Below are positions 1 through 7,711 of a stretch of 48,014 bases of DNA, one piece after another. Every line of letters starts with the position of its first letter. The first letter of the stretch is position 1. The translations under genes were made by a program, and so were the position numbers. Location of the stretch: the NCBI GenBank assembly GCA_031315915.1, contig JALDRK010000029.1, positions 1 through 48,014 of the forward strand, in the 5' to 3' direction. Below the pieces are notes generated by a model. It worked only from the letters and a program-made list of their open reading frames with translations. It had not been told where the DNA came from and searched no databases. This DNA is from Nitrospirales bacterium. GTDB lineage: Bacteria > Nitrospirota > Nitrospiria > Nitrospirales > UBA8639.

Positions 1-555
1 TATGACCTCCTCAGAGACATCCTCGGCGATAAAGCACTTATCTTCGGGAAGATAATTCCCTATTAACATTTTTGTCCGAATAGCCTTCGGATGCCAGCAT
101 TTTTCCCCTGAGCCGAGCGATATTCGATGTATTCCTCGATAATATCGAGTGAATACCGGCAACCCATTAATAAGAGCCTCTGTGCAGTCCTTTTTACAGC
201 TCCAAGGCTGAACCGGATTGCCGGTTAGTATGGCTTTAGGCAGGGCCTCCCATTTCAACGGTGTGGATTGATTTTCCACTCTGCTTGCGAAGTTAGTGGC
301 CTGTTGCTCTTGATACAAGGCTACTGCTGCCCAGCAGAGAAAGAATCCCATTATTCCGATTGGGACACCGTAGCTTCCCTTTTTTTTTCCAAGGAGAGCG
401 ATTACCATTACGGTTAGGTAAAAACAGAATGGAATCAGCAAAAACCAAAATAAGCCCTTAAGATCTACTACTTTTGGCACGAAAAGGCAGACGGCCAACG
501 AAACCAATGTTCCTAAAAACCCCAAGCCCATATCTTTCAAAAGGTGTTTGTCCAT
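1..555 (-). CDS. Hypothetical membrane protein, C-terminus cut by window edge
   Basis: This frame is open for 185 codons from an ATG at 553-555 and runs off the left edge of the window, so only the N-terminal part is visible. It starts MDKHLLKD and has hydrophobic segments at about residues 9-27, 34-54 and 64-80, followed by a soluble part. It is clearly a paralogue of the next gene on the same strand (627-2234). The two share the pattern PFC-LT---ALLGK after the second membrane segment, then VPIG, LP-A-LTGN, AL--GLPVF-R and GIHR-S-G-G at matching positions. The pair is separated by 71 bp and looks like a tandem duplication. I do not recognise the family and assign no function. Confidence 0.75.
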   Translation of the reverse strand, partial: MDKHLLKDMGLGFLGTLVSLAVCLFVPKVVDLKGLFWFLLIPFCFYLTVMVIALLGKKKGSYGVPIGIMGFFLCWAAVALYQEQQATNFASRVENQSTPLKWEALPKAILTGNPVQPWSCKKDCTEALINGLPVFTRYYRGIHRISLGSGEKCWHPKAIRTKMLIGNYLPEDKCFIAEDVSEEVI

Positions 556-626
556 CGATATCTGAATTAAAATGTTTATCGAAATTTAAGGCTTTATTTA
601 AGCCATTCCACTTCACAAAATCCTAC

Positions 627-2234
627 CTAGCGTCCCTTAGCCTCTCTCAAGGTTTTTTCAAACCACTCACGGCGTGAATTCCAATCTTCTCGATATTCAA
701 TGCATGGTCGGACATGCCTTGCTAATCGCTGTTTTTCCTCAAAAGCGTAACTAACACGTTTATATCCGGATGTCCCGTTCATGTATTCAAGGAGTTCTTT
801 GATTTCCTCGAAACTCGAAATCGTACAATTCGAGTAGATACTTGCCAAGCCTGTCTCACTGAAGCGAGGAAGTAACAATATAAGTGCTCGTATATCGTTT
901 ATTCGCCTCCCATTCAGAGCTTTCACAAACATCTCTCCATAGAGTTTTTCAACATCTAATACAATGCCAGGATCGGCCTTAAGCAGCAAAAAACCTAATT
1001 CATCGATAACCCAATCCGGATCGATGGCTATCAGCAGAGACGCCAGCCAATCGGGAACCGTGTTCAGGGAATTCATTAGTACGGAATAAAGCCGGTACTT
1101 TCTATAGTTCATCTTGTATTGGAGAAGCGTTTTCAGAATACCCTCAATGGCCTTCAGCTCGCCCCCACTCTCGATCCATTTTTGAACATCATTGGCGGCC
1201 GCTACCCGGTCATCAGAGTCGGACGAGTTGGCCAGCATAGTCAGCCGCTGGAGGATATGGTCCAAATCATCCGCCTTCTGAAGTTTTGGGAACATTGCCC
1301 GTTCCAGAGCGAGAGGCGTTGAGACCACGGGAGAATGCGCACCGGATGCCTCGATTAATTTTTCGATAAAGACATGCTTGGTCCATCCTGATCCAATCTT
1401 ACTTTCGGAGGTAAGGAGATTTGCCCCACCAAACCTTCCATAATCCTCGCTATGCGGAAATGGGATGTATACCACAGGCAGCCAAAAAGGATACTGAGTC
1501 CGCCCGGTGAATCCATTGGCGATGGTTTGCGCCGCCCCCCCCTTGTGGAGAACAACCGACCAAGGAACATATGACCAACGAAACTCGGGAAACCCTCGTC
1601 CAAATTTCTTGAGCCAATTATCGGGAGTTTCCTTATACTCGCTACTTCCCTGAGCAAATTCCACGGCATAAATGGCTTCAGGAGAAACTTTTTCAACTGC
1701 AATACAGTTCCCCGGTGGAAGTCGATGTTTTACCTCAAGAGTCGCACGTAAACTTTTTGGCGAATCGCAAGAATTTCCAGTGCCAATTGAAAAGCGGTGA
1801 ATTCCTTCTGAATGCCGGACGAAGACTGGGAGCCCTTTTAATAAGGCACTTTCATGATTTTTAGGGAATCCCCAAGTTGTAGACGAATTGCCGGTGAGGA
1901 AGGCACGCGGAAGCCCGCTCAAATCTAGGGAAATTGAACTTTTTTCAAGCCTTCTGGCGTATTCAACCGCTTCGTATTTCTCGTACAGACCCACAAGGGC
2001 CCAGATGATTAGGAAGGCCAAAACTCCGATGGGGACCCACTTACTCCGCTTTCCTGCAGCGGTCAATACGATGAATATAAAAGTCAAAAAAAGGCAGAAA
2101 GGTAAAATAAACAACAAGATAAGAGCAAGTGGCGGGACGATAAAGATAACAAATGGAAAAGCTAGCCAGAATACTACACCTAGAAAAGAGCCAAAAAATC
2201 CCCGGCAAAAATCTACCGCCTGTTCCTTATTCAT
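627..2234 (-). CDS. Hypothetical membrane protein (535 aa), paralogue of the upstream gene
   Basis: The protein starts MNKEQAVDF and has a strongly hydrophobic N-terminus with about three membrane segments (roughly residues 8-33, 34-59 and 66-84). A soluble region of about 450 residues follows. Near the middle (about residues 320-480) it is rich in Leu/Ala/Asp helices with an irregular repeat character, but I see no named domain and no catalytic motif. Up to about residue 190 it aligns with the truncated gene at 1-555, so the two are tandem paralogues. The ATG at 2232-2234 is the only sensible start, because the hydrophobic segments begin directly after it. It probably sits in the inner membrane with the large domain on one side. 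Function unknown. Confidence 0.8.
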   Translation of the reverse strand: MNKEQAVDFCRGFFGSFLGVVFWLAFPFVIFIVPPLALILLFILPFCLFLTFIFIVLTAAGKRSKWVPIGVLAFLIIWALVGLYEKYEAVEYARRLEKSSISLDLSGLPRAFLTGNSSTTWGFPKNHESALLKGLPVFVRHSEGIHRFSIGTGNSCDSPKSLRATLEVKHRLPPGNCIAVEKVSPEAIYAVEFAQGSSEYKETPDNWLKKFGRGFPEFRWSYVPWSVVLHKGGAAQTIANGFTGRTQYPFWLPVVYIPFPHSEDYGRFGGANLLTSESKIGSGWTKHVFIEKLIEASGAHSPVVSTPLALERAMFPKLQKADDLDHILQRLTMLANSSDSDDRVAAANDVQKWIESGGELKAIEGILKTLLQYKMNYRKYRLYSVLMNSLNTVPDWLASLLIAIDPDWVIDELGFLLLKADPGIVLDVEKLYGEMFVKALNGRRINDIRALILLLPRFSETGLASIYSNCTISSFEEIKELLEYMNGTSGYKRVSYAFEEKQRLARHVRPCIEYREDWNSRREWFEKTLREAKGR

Positions 2235-2504
2235 GGTTCAAAAACGTCATTCATGGTGAACTCTTCTACCACGACTCAAAGACAAAGAATTGTAGCTTCC
2301 AAAGACTTTCTATTGAGTGGGATTTATTGGTCTACAGATTCTGTAGATTCTTTGGTTGGGGCTGAATAACCTCAGGCCTTTTCGGTCTTTTGTTACCCAT
2401 TCTTAACCCTCACTTCCTGAGAAATGGAGGTCCAGGGCACCGCCGCGAAATTTCAAGAAAGGTGGGGACGGGTTAGGGAAAGGACGAATGTCAGGGGTGC
2501 TTGA

Positions 2505-2657
2505 CAACTGAATGAACGGCTCGAAAAGGCGAATATAGAATCGGCCTTAAAACAAACCGACTGGGAAATCTATGGCACCGGCGGGGCTGCGGAACTCCTC
2601 GGCATAAAACCCACCACCCTCCTCTCCCGCATCAAAAAAATGGGGATTCAAAGATGA
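2505..2657 (+). pseudogene. Remnant 1: Fis-type HTH C-terminus of a sigma-54 activator
   Basis: An open reading frame without a start encodes a C-terminal helix-turn-helix that ends at the TGA at 2655-2657. The readable peptide contains LEKANIESALKQTDWEI, then YGTGGAAELLGIKP and TTLLSRIKKMGIQR. This is the standard HTH_8 (Fis-type) tail of NtrC/FhlA-family activators, but no AAA+ domain precedes it: a TGA at 2502-2504 closes the frame. It is therefore a 3'-end scar of a lost or never complete gene. Related scars lie at 3703-3754 and 4413-4514. The rest of 2235-2758 shows no other gene that I can support. Confidence 0.7.
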
Positions 2658-2758
2658 AGCTAAATTCCTATTTATAGTGAGGAGGAAGTGTTTTCCAGAA
2701 AAGAGTAAGGAGGGAATGAATTAGACAAGCACTCTGGACTTACAAGGCGAGGACATCA

Positions 2759-3172
2759 TCACCCTTCAAGTTTCAACATCATTTGGCCGAACTTCAGCAC
2801 ATCGTCGAGCCCCTGTCTAATAATGGCCTTCACAATGTCCAGATTCAGTTTATCGTATTCATGAATGGCGACATTCCGAAATCCCACCATGCGCTTCATG
2901 GCCTCCGATAATTTGCTGTCCAGATGTCCATTGGTCCGCAACAATTCAAATGCATCTCGACTCTCTTGTGGAACACCCCACCGCCGCTTGCGGACAATGT
3001 GCATGGCCAGGTCAATTGATACTTCACAGGTTCGTTGGAGGTTGAGGAGAATGGATTCCTGAGCCATCAAATCTTCATAGAGGTTCTGGTCATTCAGGCT
3101 GTACACTTGTCGAATCCGTTGAATGCACCGCTCCAGACTCGCAACCTTGTTGAGAACGACATCATCCGGCAT
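2759..3172 (-). CDS. hepT: HEPN-domain toxin, HepT family
   Basis: This is the toxin of a MntA/HepT (type VII) toxin-antitoxin pair. HepT proteins are HEPN RNases that cut RNA and are silenced by the partner nucleotidyltransferase, which adds AMP to a tyrosine. The protein is all-helical and carries the family signature R-x4-H-x-Y as R99-N-V-A-I-H104-E-Y106, so both the RNase Arg/His pair and the AMP-accepting tyrosine are present. I chose the ATG at 3170-3172 (MPDDVVLNKV) because HepT proteins normally begin just before this helix and it overlaps the antitoxin gene by 11 nt. An upstream in-frame ATG at 3196 would extend the protein by eight residues. Length (137 aa) is normal, and the pair looks intact. 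Confidence 0.85.
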   Translation of the reverse strand: MPDDVVLNKVASLERCIQRIRQVYSLNDQNLYEDLMAQESILLNLQRTCEVSIDLAMHIVRKRRWGVPQESRDAFELLRTNGHLDSKLSEAMKRMVGFRNVAIHEYDKLNLDIVKAIIRQGLDDVLKFGQMMLKLEG

Positions 3173-3569
3173 ACACTGATCCTCGAGTCCGGACATCTTC
3201 AAGAATCCCTGACCTTTCTTCGTTGAGCCGGGCATAGGATGCATAGACCACCATTTCAAACAATTCCCTGGCCCGGTCATCTCCACTGAACAGACAATCA
3301 CCTGTGGACAGAACCTGCATCTGCATCACCGTGGAAATGGCACGGAGATCAATCAGATCGACATCCCGATGAAGGATCGTCGCCAGACCCTGTTGAAGCT
3401 CCACCAACGTATTTGGCACAAGCCGATTCCAGGCCAACACGGCCAAATCAATATCGCTCCCATGGCGAGCCGTACCCTGGGCCTCGGATCCAAACCGGTA
3501 AACGACCAGAAGACCCGGCACCGTCCGCTTTAAATAGGCGACAGCCGATTCTATTTTCTCGTCTTTCAT
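3162..3569 (-). CDS. mntA: MNT-domain antitoxin, MntA-like nucleotidyltransferase
   Basis: This is the minimal nucleotidyltransferase antitoxin partner of the HEPN toxin. The polymerase-beta-like signature G-S-x10-D-x-D is complete: G27-S28 in RFGSEAQG, with D39 and D41 in SDIDLAVL. Members of this family AMPylate the tyrosine in the partner HepT and so block its RNase. At 135 residues the protein has the normal length for the group. The gene comes first in the operon and its 3' end overlaps the toxin start, which suggests coupled translation with antitoxin made first. A modest ribosome-binding site (AGGA) lies a few bases before the ATG at 3567-3569. Confidence 0.85.
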   Translation of the reverse strand: MKDEKIESAVAYLKRTVPGLLVVYRFGSEAQGTARHGSDIDLAVLAWNRLVPNTLVELQQGLATILHRDVDLIDLRAISTVMQMQVLSTGDCLFSGDDRARELFEMVVYASYARLNEERSGILEDVRTRGSVYAG

Positions 3570-3702
3570 GGTTCCTGAGGTTTCATTACTTGGGTTTCAT
3601 GCAACCCACTGCTACCGCTGCTGTCAGGCTACTGCCGGGACCACAACCTGTCAACAGGAAAGGAAAAGACGGTAACACAGAAACCGTGAAACATTCTGAA
3701 TT

Positions 3703-3754
3703 ACCACCCTTCCTCTCCCGCATCAAAAAGATGGTGATTGAGAAAGTAGTGTGA
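3703..3754 (+). pseudogene. Remnant 2: short frameshifted copy of the Fis-HTH 3' end
   Basis: About 37 bp here match the end of remnant 1 (2523-2657), from its ACCACCCT through CTCTCCCGCATC to the ATGG-GATT end, with one extra T and two substitutions. The extra base breaks the reading frame of the TTLLSRIKKM helix, although LSRIKKM is still legible in one frame. Nothing before 3703 resembles the rest of the HTH. It lies between the MntA/HepT pair and the DUF2442/DUF4160 pair, in a stretch (3570-3866) that holds no gene I can support. Confidence 0.55.
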
Positions 3755-3866
3755 AATTTGACCAATAGGCTACTGACGTGCCCCCCTCGCAGAAGATGGT
3801 CAAGATACTGGGACTCTTGGTCTCCTATGCCCTGAGTGATATCATGAAGCCGGAGGAAGGACATAT

Positions 3867-4148
3867 ATGCCGAAACCTTTAGAAGTCAAACCACTCCCTG
3901 ACTTCCGCCTTTGGCTCAGATATGATGATGGCGTATCAGGCGAAGTCGACTTATCCGACCTGGCGGGTAGAGGTGTGTTCAAGGCTTGGGATCAACCTGA
4001 TTTTTTCAGAGGAGTCCGAATCGGGCCTCTCAGAGAAATTTCATGGAGTGATGAAATTGACCTGTGTCCAGATTCTCTCTACATGAAACTGACGAAAAAA
4101 ACGCCCGAAGAAATTTTCCCAAATCTGAAAACAGGCGTGAATGCCTGA
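3867..4148 (+). CDS. DUF2442-family protein
   Basis: The 93-residue protein starts MPKPLEVKPL and has the DUF2442 pattern: a short beta-rich domain with YDDG near residue 20, a VDLSDLAGRGVF turn and a WSDEIDLCPD strand, ending in a Leu/Lys-rich helix. DUF2442 proteins are small and very often paired with DUF4160 proteins in arrangements that resemble toxin-antitoxin systems; their biochemical role is not settled. The start has a clear Shine-Dalgarno sequence (GGAGGAAGG, about 8 nt upstream). Its last eight bases overlap the next gene, so the two are translationally coupled. Confidence 0.8.
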   Translation: MPKPLEVKPLPDFRLWLRYDDGVSGEVDLSDLAGRGVFKAWDQPDFFRGVRIGPLREISWSDEIDLCPDSLYMKLTKKTPEEIFPNLKTGVNA

Positions 4149-4401
4149 AATTTGCCGCTTTTACGGGATTGTCATCAAGATGTATTTTGATGACCACAAC
4201 CCACCACACTTTCATGCCGAGTACGCAGGTGATGAGGCCCTTATTGACGTAAATACGCTAACCATATTTTCAGGTCGATTGCCGGCACGCGCTCAAGCTC
4301 TGGTCACCGAATGGGCCACGCTGCACCGAAAAGAGCTTCTCTCTGATTGGCAAAAAGCAAAGAATTTTGAGCCATTAGATAAGATTGAGCCTCTTCCCTA
4401 G
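4141..4401 (+). CDS. DUF4160-family protein
   Basis: The 86-residue protein has the DUF4160 hallmark MPEICRFYGIVI, followed by MYFDDHNPPHFHAEY, with conserved D-H-x-P-P-H-F-H-A residues near position 20, then a basic Arg/Trp helix (residues 46-70). The HNPPHFH stretch is the most conserved part of the family. The start codon lies inside the end of the DUF2442 gene (8-nt overlap), the usual order for this pair. Many such pairs sit in mobile or defence-rich regions and are suspected toxin-antitoxin modules, but I know of no firm activity. A Fis-HTH scar begins 11 bp after its stop codon. Confidence 0.8.
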   Translation: MPEICRFYGIVIKMYFDDHNPPHFHAEYAGDEALIDVNTLTIFSGRLPARAQALVTEWATLHRKELLSDWQKAKNFEPLDKIEPLP

Positions 4402-4412
4402 TAATAGTCGGC

Positions 4413-4514
4413 GGGAAAATCTACGGCACCGGCGGGGCCGCCGAACTCCTGGGACTCAAACCCACCACTCTCCTCTCCCGCATCAAAAAAATGAGGATTG
4501 TGAAATCGGGGTAA
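4413..4514 (+). pseudogene. Remnant 3: Fis-type HTH C-terminus scar
   Basis: This reads GKIYGTGGAAELLGLKP, then TTLLSRIKKMRIVKSG, and a TAA at 4512-4514. It matches remnant 1 closely in both protein and DNA but is shorter: it starts directly at the glycine-rich turn, 11 bp after the DUF4160 stop codon. It is the recognition end of a Fis-type HTH without any upstream AAA+ domain or start codon. With the copies at 2505-2657 and 3703-3754 it frames the two small two-gene modules of this stretch. Confidence 0.65.
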
Positions 4515-4576
4515 GCAGTTGAAGGGTTCTGGTTTATTTTATTTTAACGCATTCACCTGCGACGTGTTTTATAACC

Positions 4577-5362
4577 ATGACTCTAAAGCACAAAATTCAG
4601 ACATGCAACCTCACTTCGATAAAATTCTTCGACTTCTGTCGAAACCTTTTCACGTCTGGAAAGATTTCGATCTTGGCTTTCCTTTTGTTGATTTTTTTCT
4701 CCATGAATCTTCTTCAGGCCAAGCCCTCCTTTTCCGATTCACCCTGCGCAGAAATACATGACCCTCATGAATGTTTTAAAGAGGCGGAAAGGTTTTTTTG
4801 GGGTATAGGAAGAAATGAAGACAAAGAGGCCGCAATCAGCCTATACATGGCAGCAAGTGAAATGGGAAGTACTTTTGCCAAGGCCAGATTAGGATCTTTT
4901 TATCTTTTGGGTTGGGGGGTTGAGAAAAACTTCGCCACTTCGGTCAAATACTTCGAGAATGCCCTGGAAAAGCAGGAGGATTTCAGAACATCCTCATGGG
5001 AACCAGTAATTCTTTCAGCACTGGGACTGATTTATCAGCAGGGTAAAAATGAATACAAGAATGAAAAGAAGTCATTTGAATACTTCTTGCGAGCCGCAAA
5101 GCTACGTTATGGCCCAGCTCAAATTAAGGTTGCGGCTGCCTATGTAAAAGGTATAGGCACTCAACCTGACGGATTGGAAGCTTACGCCTGGTTGAGAGCG
5201 GCGTTTGATGGTGGATATACCAGCGAGGCCATTCGCAAAGCCATTCAAGAAATTGAAAATCAAATGAATGGAGAAGTTAGAGCATTAGCGGAAAATCTGG
5301 CGAAAAGCCGTGTGAAAATTATAGAGCTATTCCAATCCCGGACATCTGGAGACAACCAATAG
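4577..5362 (+). CDS. Sel1-like repeat protein, exported
   Basis: The N-terminus is basic and followed by a hydrophobic segment (about residues 30-48) ending LLQAK, which fits a signal peptide cleaved near residue 49. After a short linker come Sel1-like/TPR repeats of about 36 residues, visible as A-LG--Y--G-GV--N---A--YF (about residues 87-125), AL-LIYQ-GK-------SFEYFLRAA (about 150-178) and A---YVKGIGT-PDGLEAYAWLRAA (about 182-215). Sel1 repeats form helical scaffolds for protein-protein contacts. No Shine-Dalgarno sequence precedes the ATG at 4577, so the true start may be a later TTG next to the hydrophobic stretch. No enzyme domain is present. Confidence 0.75.
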   Translation: MTLKHKIQTCNLTSIKFFDFCRNLFTSGKISILAFLLLIFFSMNLLQAKPSFSDSPCAEIHDPHECFKEAERFFWGIGRNEDKEAAISLYMAASEMGSTFAKARLGSFYLLGWGVEKNFATSVKYFENALEKQEDFRTSSWEPVILSALGLIYQQGKNEYKNEKKSFEYFLRAAKLRYGPAQIKVAAAYVKGIGTQPDGLEAYAWLRAAFDGGYTSEAIRKAIQEIENQMNGEVRALAENLAKSRVKIIELFQSRTSGDNQ

Positions 5363-5614
5363 AACTTACCTGATTTGTTAAATGGACAAAAGTTAAGGCC
5401 AGACATACAAATCTAGCAGGGTTAGGGAGTCCGTGTTGTAATACTGTACGCTTCACGATTCGACTCATGGAATGGCCCGTCTGCTTTACCGTAAATTTCC
5501 TTTTGCTCCCTATCATGTGATTAGTCAGGATAATGCGCGACAAAAGAACTCAGCTTTTTCTTCATCAGCCTAGTTGGATGAGCGAATACCTAAAACAGGT
5601 TTGTGGGTTTGGGG

Positions 5615-5655
5615 AAAGGGCTGATGGGCAATACTTCGTCCAGCAGCCCTTTTTT
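5615..5655 (+). terminator. Intrinsic terminator candidate downstream of the Sel1 gene
   Basis: A perfect 9-bp inverted repeat (AAAGGGCTG at 5615-5623, CAGCCCTTT at 5644-5652) with a 20-nt loop runs straight into a run of six T at 5650-5655. The orientation suits transcripts from the plus-strand Sel1 gene, whose stop is about 250 bp upstream. The rest of 5363-5758 holds no gene I can support. Confidence 0.5.
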
Positions 5656-5758
5656 GAAGAGAATCGATGGTTGAAATCTGGTCGGTAAAAGATGCGCTCA
5701 AATGAAATGCGCATTACACTATCACAAGCTAGATCTCCGGCCTGAAATTGATCCGCCT

Positions 5759-6718
5759 CTAAGCCTTACCTGCTCCGACCGCTGACAGGCTCTGCATGTG
5801 AATTTTCTCAATGATTTCTTTGAGCGTGTAATCCGCTACTTTATTTCCGACCTGACAGGTGCCTGCATTCCGATGTCCGCCTCCGCCATACGTGAGGCAA
5901 AGCTCGCCGATATTGACTGTTGAGGTCCGGTTGACGATCGACGCGCCGATCGCGAACACCGTGTTTTGTTGTTTCAACCCCCACATCACATGGATGGACA
6001 GATTGCAGTTCGGATAGAGCGCATAAATCATGAACCGGTTGACCGCATAGATGGTCTCCTCGTTCCGTAGATCCAACACCACCAGATTTTCATGGACCGT
6101 GGAGCAACGCCGGATCTGTTCTTTTGCCAATTCGGCATGCTTTTGGAAGAGCTGCACCCGTTCCTGCACGTCCGGCAGGGCGATGATTTCATCGACACTG
6201 AGGTTGATACATTTTTCGATGAGTTCCATCATCAACTGGTAATTGGAAATCCGGAATTCCTTAAACCGCCCCAGACCGGTCCGGGCATCCATGATGAAAT
6301 TCATCAAAGCCCAGCCGCGAGGGTTAAGGATTTCGTCGATATCGTATTGGGCGGAATCCCCTTTATCGACGGCATCCATCATTTCGTTCCATGCCGCGGG
6401 AAAAGTCTTTTCCCCGCCATAATGCCGATAGACCACCCGCGAAGCCGAAGGGGCGGTCGGATCGATGATATGATTTTTCCGTTCGCCCTTATTCCGAATG
6501 GTCTCGCTCAGGTGATGATCGAACGCCAGGTGCACTCCCTCCACATACGGAAGATTGGTGGTGATATCGTTGGCCGAGATGTCCACTTTGCCATCCTGCA
6601 TATCTTTTGGATGGACGAATTTGATGTCCTCGATAATTCCCACTTTTTTCAGTAGTACTGCACAGACCAGTCCGTCGAAATCACTGCGGGTCACCAATCG
6701 AAATTTTTCAGGTTTCAT
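5759..6718 (-). CDS. DHH-family phosphoesterase (exopolyphosphatase-related)
   Basis: The protein carries the DHH-superfamily motifs: TRSDFDGLV near residue 11 (DFDG in place of the commoner DHDG), AFDHHLSE near residue 66 (the DHH motif that binds Mn2+) and the DHHA1 C-terminal motif GGGGHRNAGT near residue 280. Relatives hydrolyse short oligonucleotides, cyclic dinucleotide products or polyphosphate; the exact substrate cannot be told from sequence. I prefer the ATG at 6716-6718 (MKPEKFRLV), because family members start a few residues before the first motif and the 20 extra residues of the longer frame (start at 6778) lack a ribosome-binding site. Length with this start is 319 aa. It is a soluble cytoplasmic protein standing alone. 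Confidence 0.8.
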   Translation of the reverse strand: MKPEKFRLVTRSDFDGLVCAVLLKKVGIIEDIKFVHPKDMQDGKVDISANDITTNLPYVEGVHLAFDHHLSETIRNKGERKNHIIDPTAPSASRVVYRHYGGEKTFPAAWNEMMDAVDKGDSAQYDIDEILNPRGWALMNFIMDARTGLGRFKEFRISNYQLMMELIEKCINLSVDEIIALPDVQERVQLFQKHAELAKEQIRRCSTVHENLVVLDLRNEETIYAVNRFMIYALYPNCNLSIHVMWGLKQQNTVFAIGASIVNRTSTVNIGELCLTYGGGGHRNAGTCQVGNKVADYTLKEIIEKIHMQSLSAVGAGKA

Positions 6719-6800
6719 AGCTAGATCCCCAAAGGCGAGTAAGGTTGATATGAATATGGCGCGAGTTTGTTCATACAAGATAAAAGTTCAAACATCATGA

Positions 6801-6848
6801 CCCCGGCCCGGATGGGCAGGGCTTAATCATATTTATTTTCGGCCGGGG
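6801..6848. repeat. GC-rich inverted repeat upstream of the DHH gene
   Basis: CCCCGGCC at 6801-6808 pairs perfectly with GGCCGGGG at 6841-6848 across a 32-nt AT-rich spacer. It lies about 80 bp upstream of the DHH gene start, so it could be a leader structure, an operator or the end of an upstream transcription unit. No T-run follows on either strand. The remainder of 6779-7155 shows no gene. Confidence 0.4.
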
Positions 6849-7155
6849 ACATTCGATCTTAAATATTTGAAAGCTTTTGTGTTTTTACTGTTCCGCTTGA
6901 GAAAGGTTTCGGAAACCATCCGGTATGCGTTCAAGATTCGATACGGGCGCCGTTTGGAAACACAGGAACCTCCCGCTTTTCACTCACACATATGAATTCC
7001 CACATATCGGCAAACCTCTTCCCTCACGGCGCGTCGGTAAACCATCTCTCCCTCTACCTTTCTGACTACCACGAAGGTTCATTATCTATTAACCAATAGA
7101 TTTTTAAAAAAGATTCATAAAAGCAATGACTTGTGATTTACTTAATACTCTAAAC

Positions 7156-7185
7156 AATATTAATATTATAGTGATTAATATATTA
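7156..7185. promoter_or_regulatory. Paired AT-only palindromes upstream of the HTH gene (possible operators)
   Basis: The stretch 7085-7235 is extremely A/T-rich compared with its surroundings. It contains two perfect palindromes, AATATTAATATT at 7156-7167 and TAATATATTA at 7176-7185, with centres 19 bp (about two helical turns) apart. They sit about 60 bp before the HTH gene at 7238, where an autoregulating antitoxin-like repressor would bind. In such A/T-rich DNA, short palindromes also arise by chance, so the operator role is only a suggestion. Confidence 0.3.
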
Positions 7186-7237
7186 TACAGTATTATATTT
7201 TATTATTTTTATATTGTTTTCAATATGTATTAGGATA

Positions 7238-7711
7238 ATGAAGAAGAAAAAACAGACAACGATTGTCGATGAGATTGCCCTCTCAAAATTAACGGTTGCT
7301 CACACACTCGATAACTCCCAATTCAAACCCGGCGATTGGATTCGTCTGTTGCGCACATCCCTTCGGATGACACAGGCGGAACTCGCCAAACGCGCCAGGA
7401 TTACGCAAGCCAACCTTGTGGCGATTGAAACGGGAAAGGTCGACCCGCGAGTCGGCACTCTTCAACGGATCTACCAGGGACTTTTTTGCCACCTCAGCTT
7501 CGAACCCCGGCTCCAACAACCTTTGGAAGGCATTCTCCGGAACCGTGCCCGGGTGGTTGCTCTGCAACGGTTGAAAACGACGATGGGGACCATGGCACTC
7601 GAAGAACAGGCGCCGGATAAAGAGATTTTTACAAAGCTCCTGGAAAAACAAACGGAAGGAATTCTTCGTGATCCTCGCGAACGATTGTGGCGCACTGACC
7701 ATGACGGATGA
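7238..7711 (+). CDS. XRE-type HTH protein, 'mobile mystery protein A'-like
   Basis: The 157-residue protein (start ATG 7238, MKKKKQTTIV, with AGGATA upstream) contains a lambda-repressor-type HTH at about residues 35-90 (WIRLLRTSLRMTQAELAKRA, then ITQANLVAIETGKVDPRVGT). A helical tail with MGTMALEEQAP ends in RDPRERLW. The W-IR--R--L-M--A-LAKR start and the TMALE-Q ... P-RLW tail are what I know from the mobile mystery protein A group, which is normally followed by a Fic-domain protein (protein B). Here the next gene, overlapping by 11 nt, is a broken relative of that partner. It may now be an orphan repressor/antitoxin acting on its own promoter. Confidence 0.65.
   Translation: MKKKKQTTIVDEIALSKLTVAHTLDNSQFKPGDWIRLLRTSLRMTQAELAKRARITQANLVAIETGKVDPRVGTLQRIYQGLFCHLSFEPRLQQPLEGILRNRARVVALQRLKTTMGTMALEEQAPDKEIFTKLLEKQTEGILRDPRERLWRTDHDG

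Noticed and set aside
3586..3864. Minus-strand frame of 92 codons between the two toxin-antitoxin-type modules
   Set aside because: No domain or ribosome-binding site, odd composition, and it overlaps a Fis-HTH scar on the other strand.
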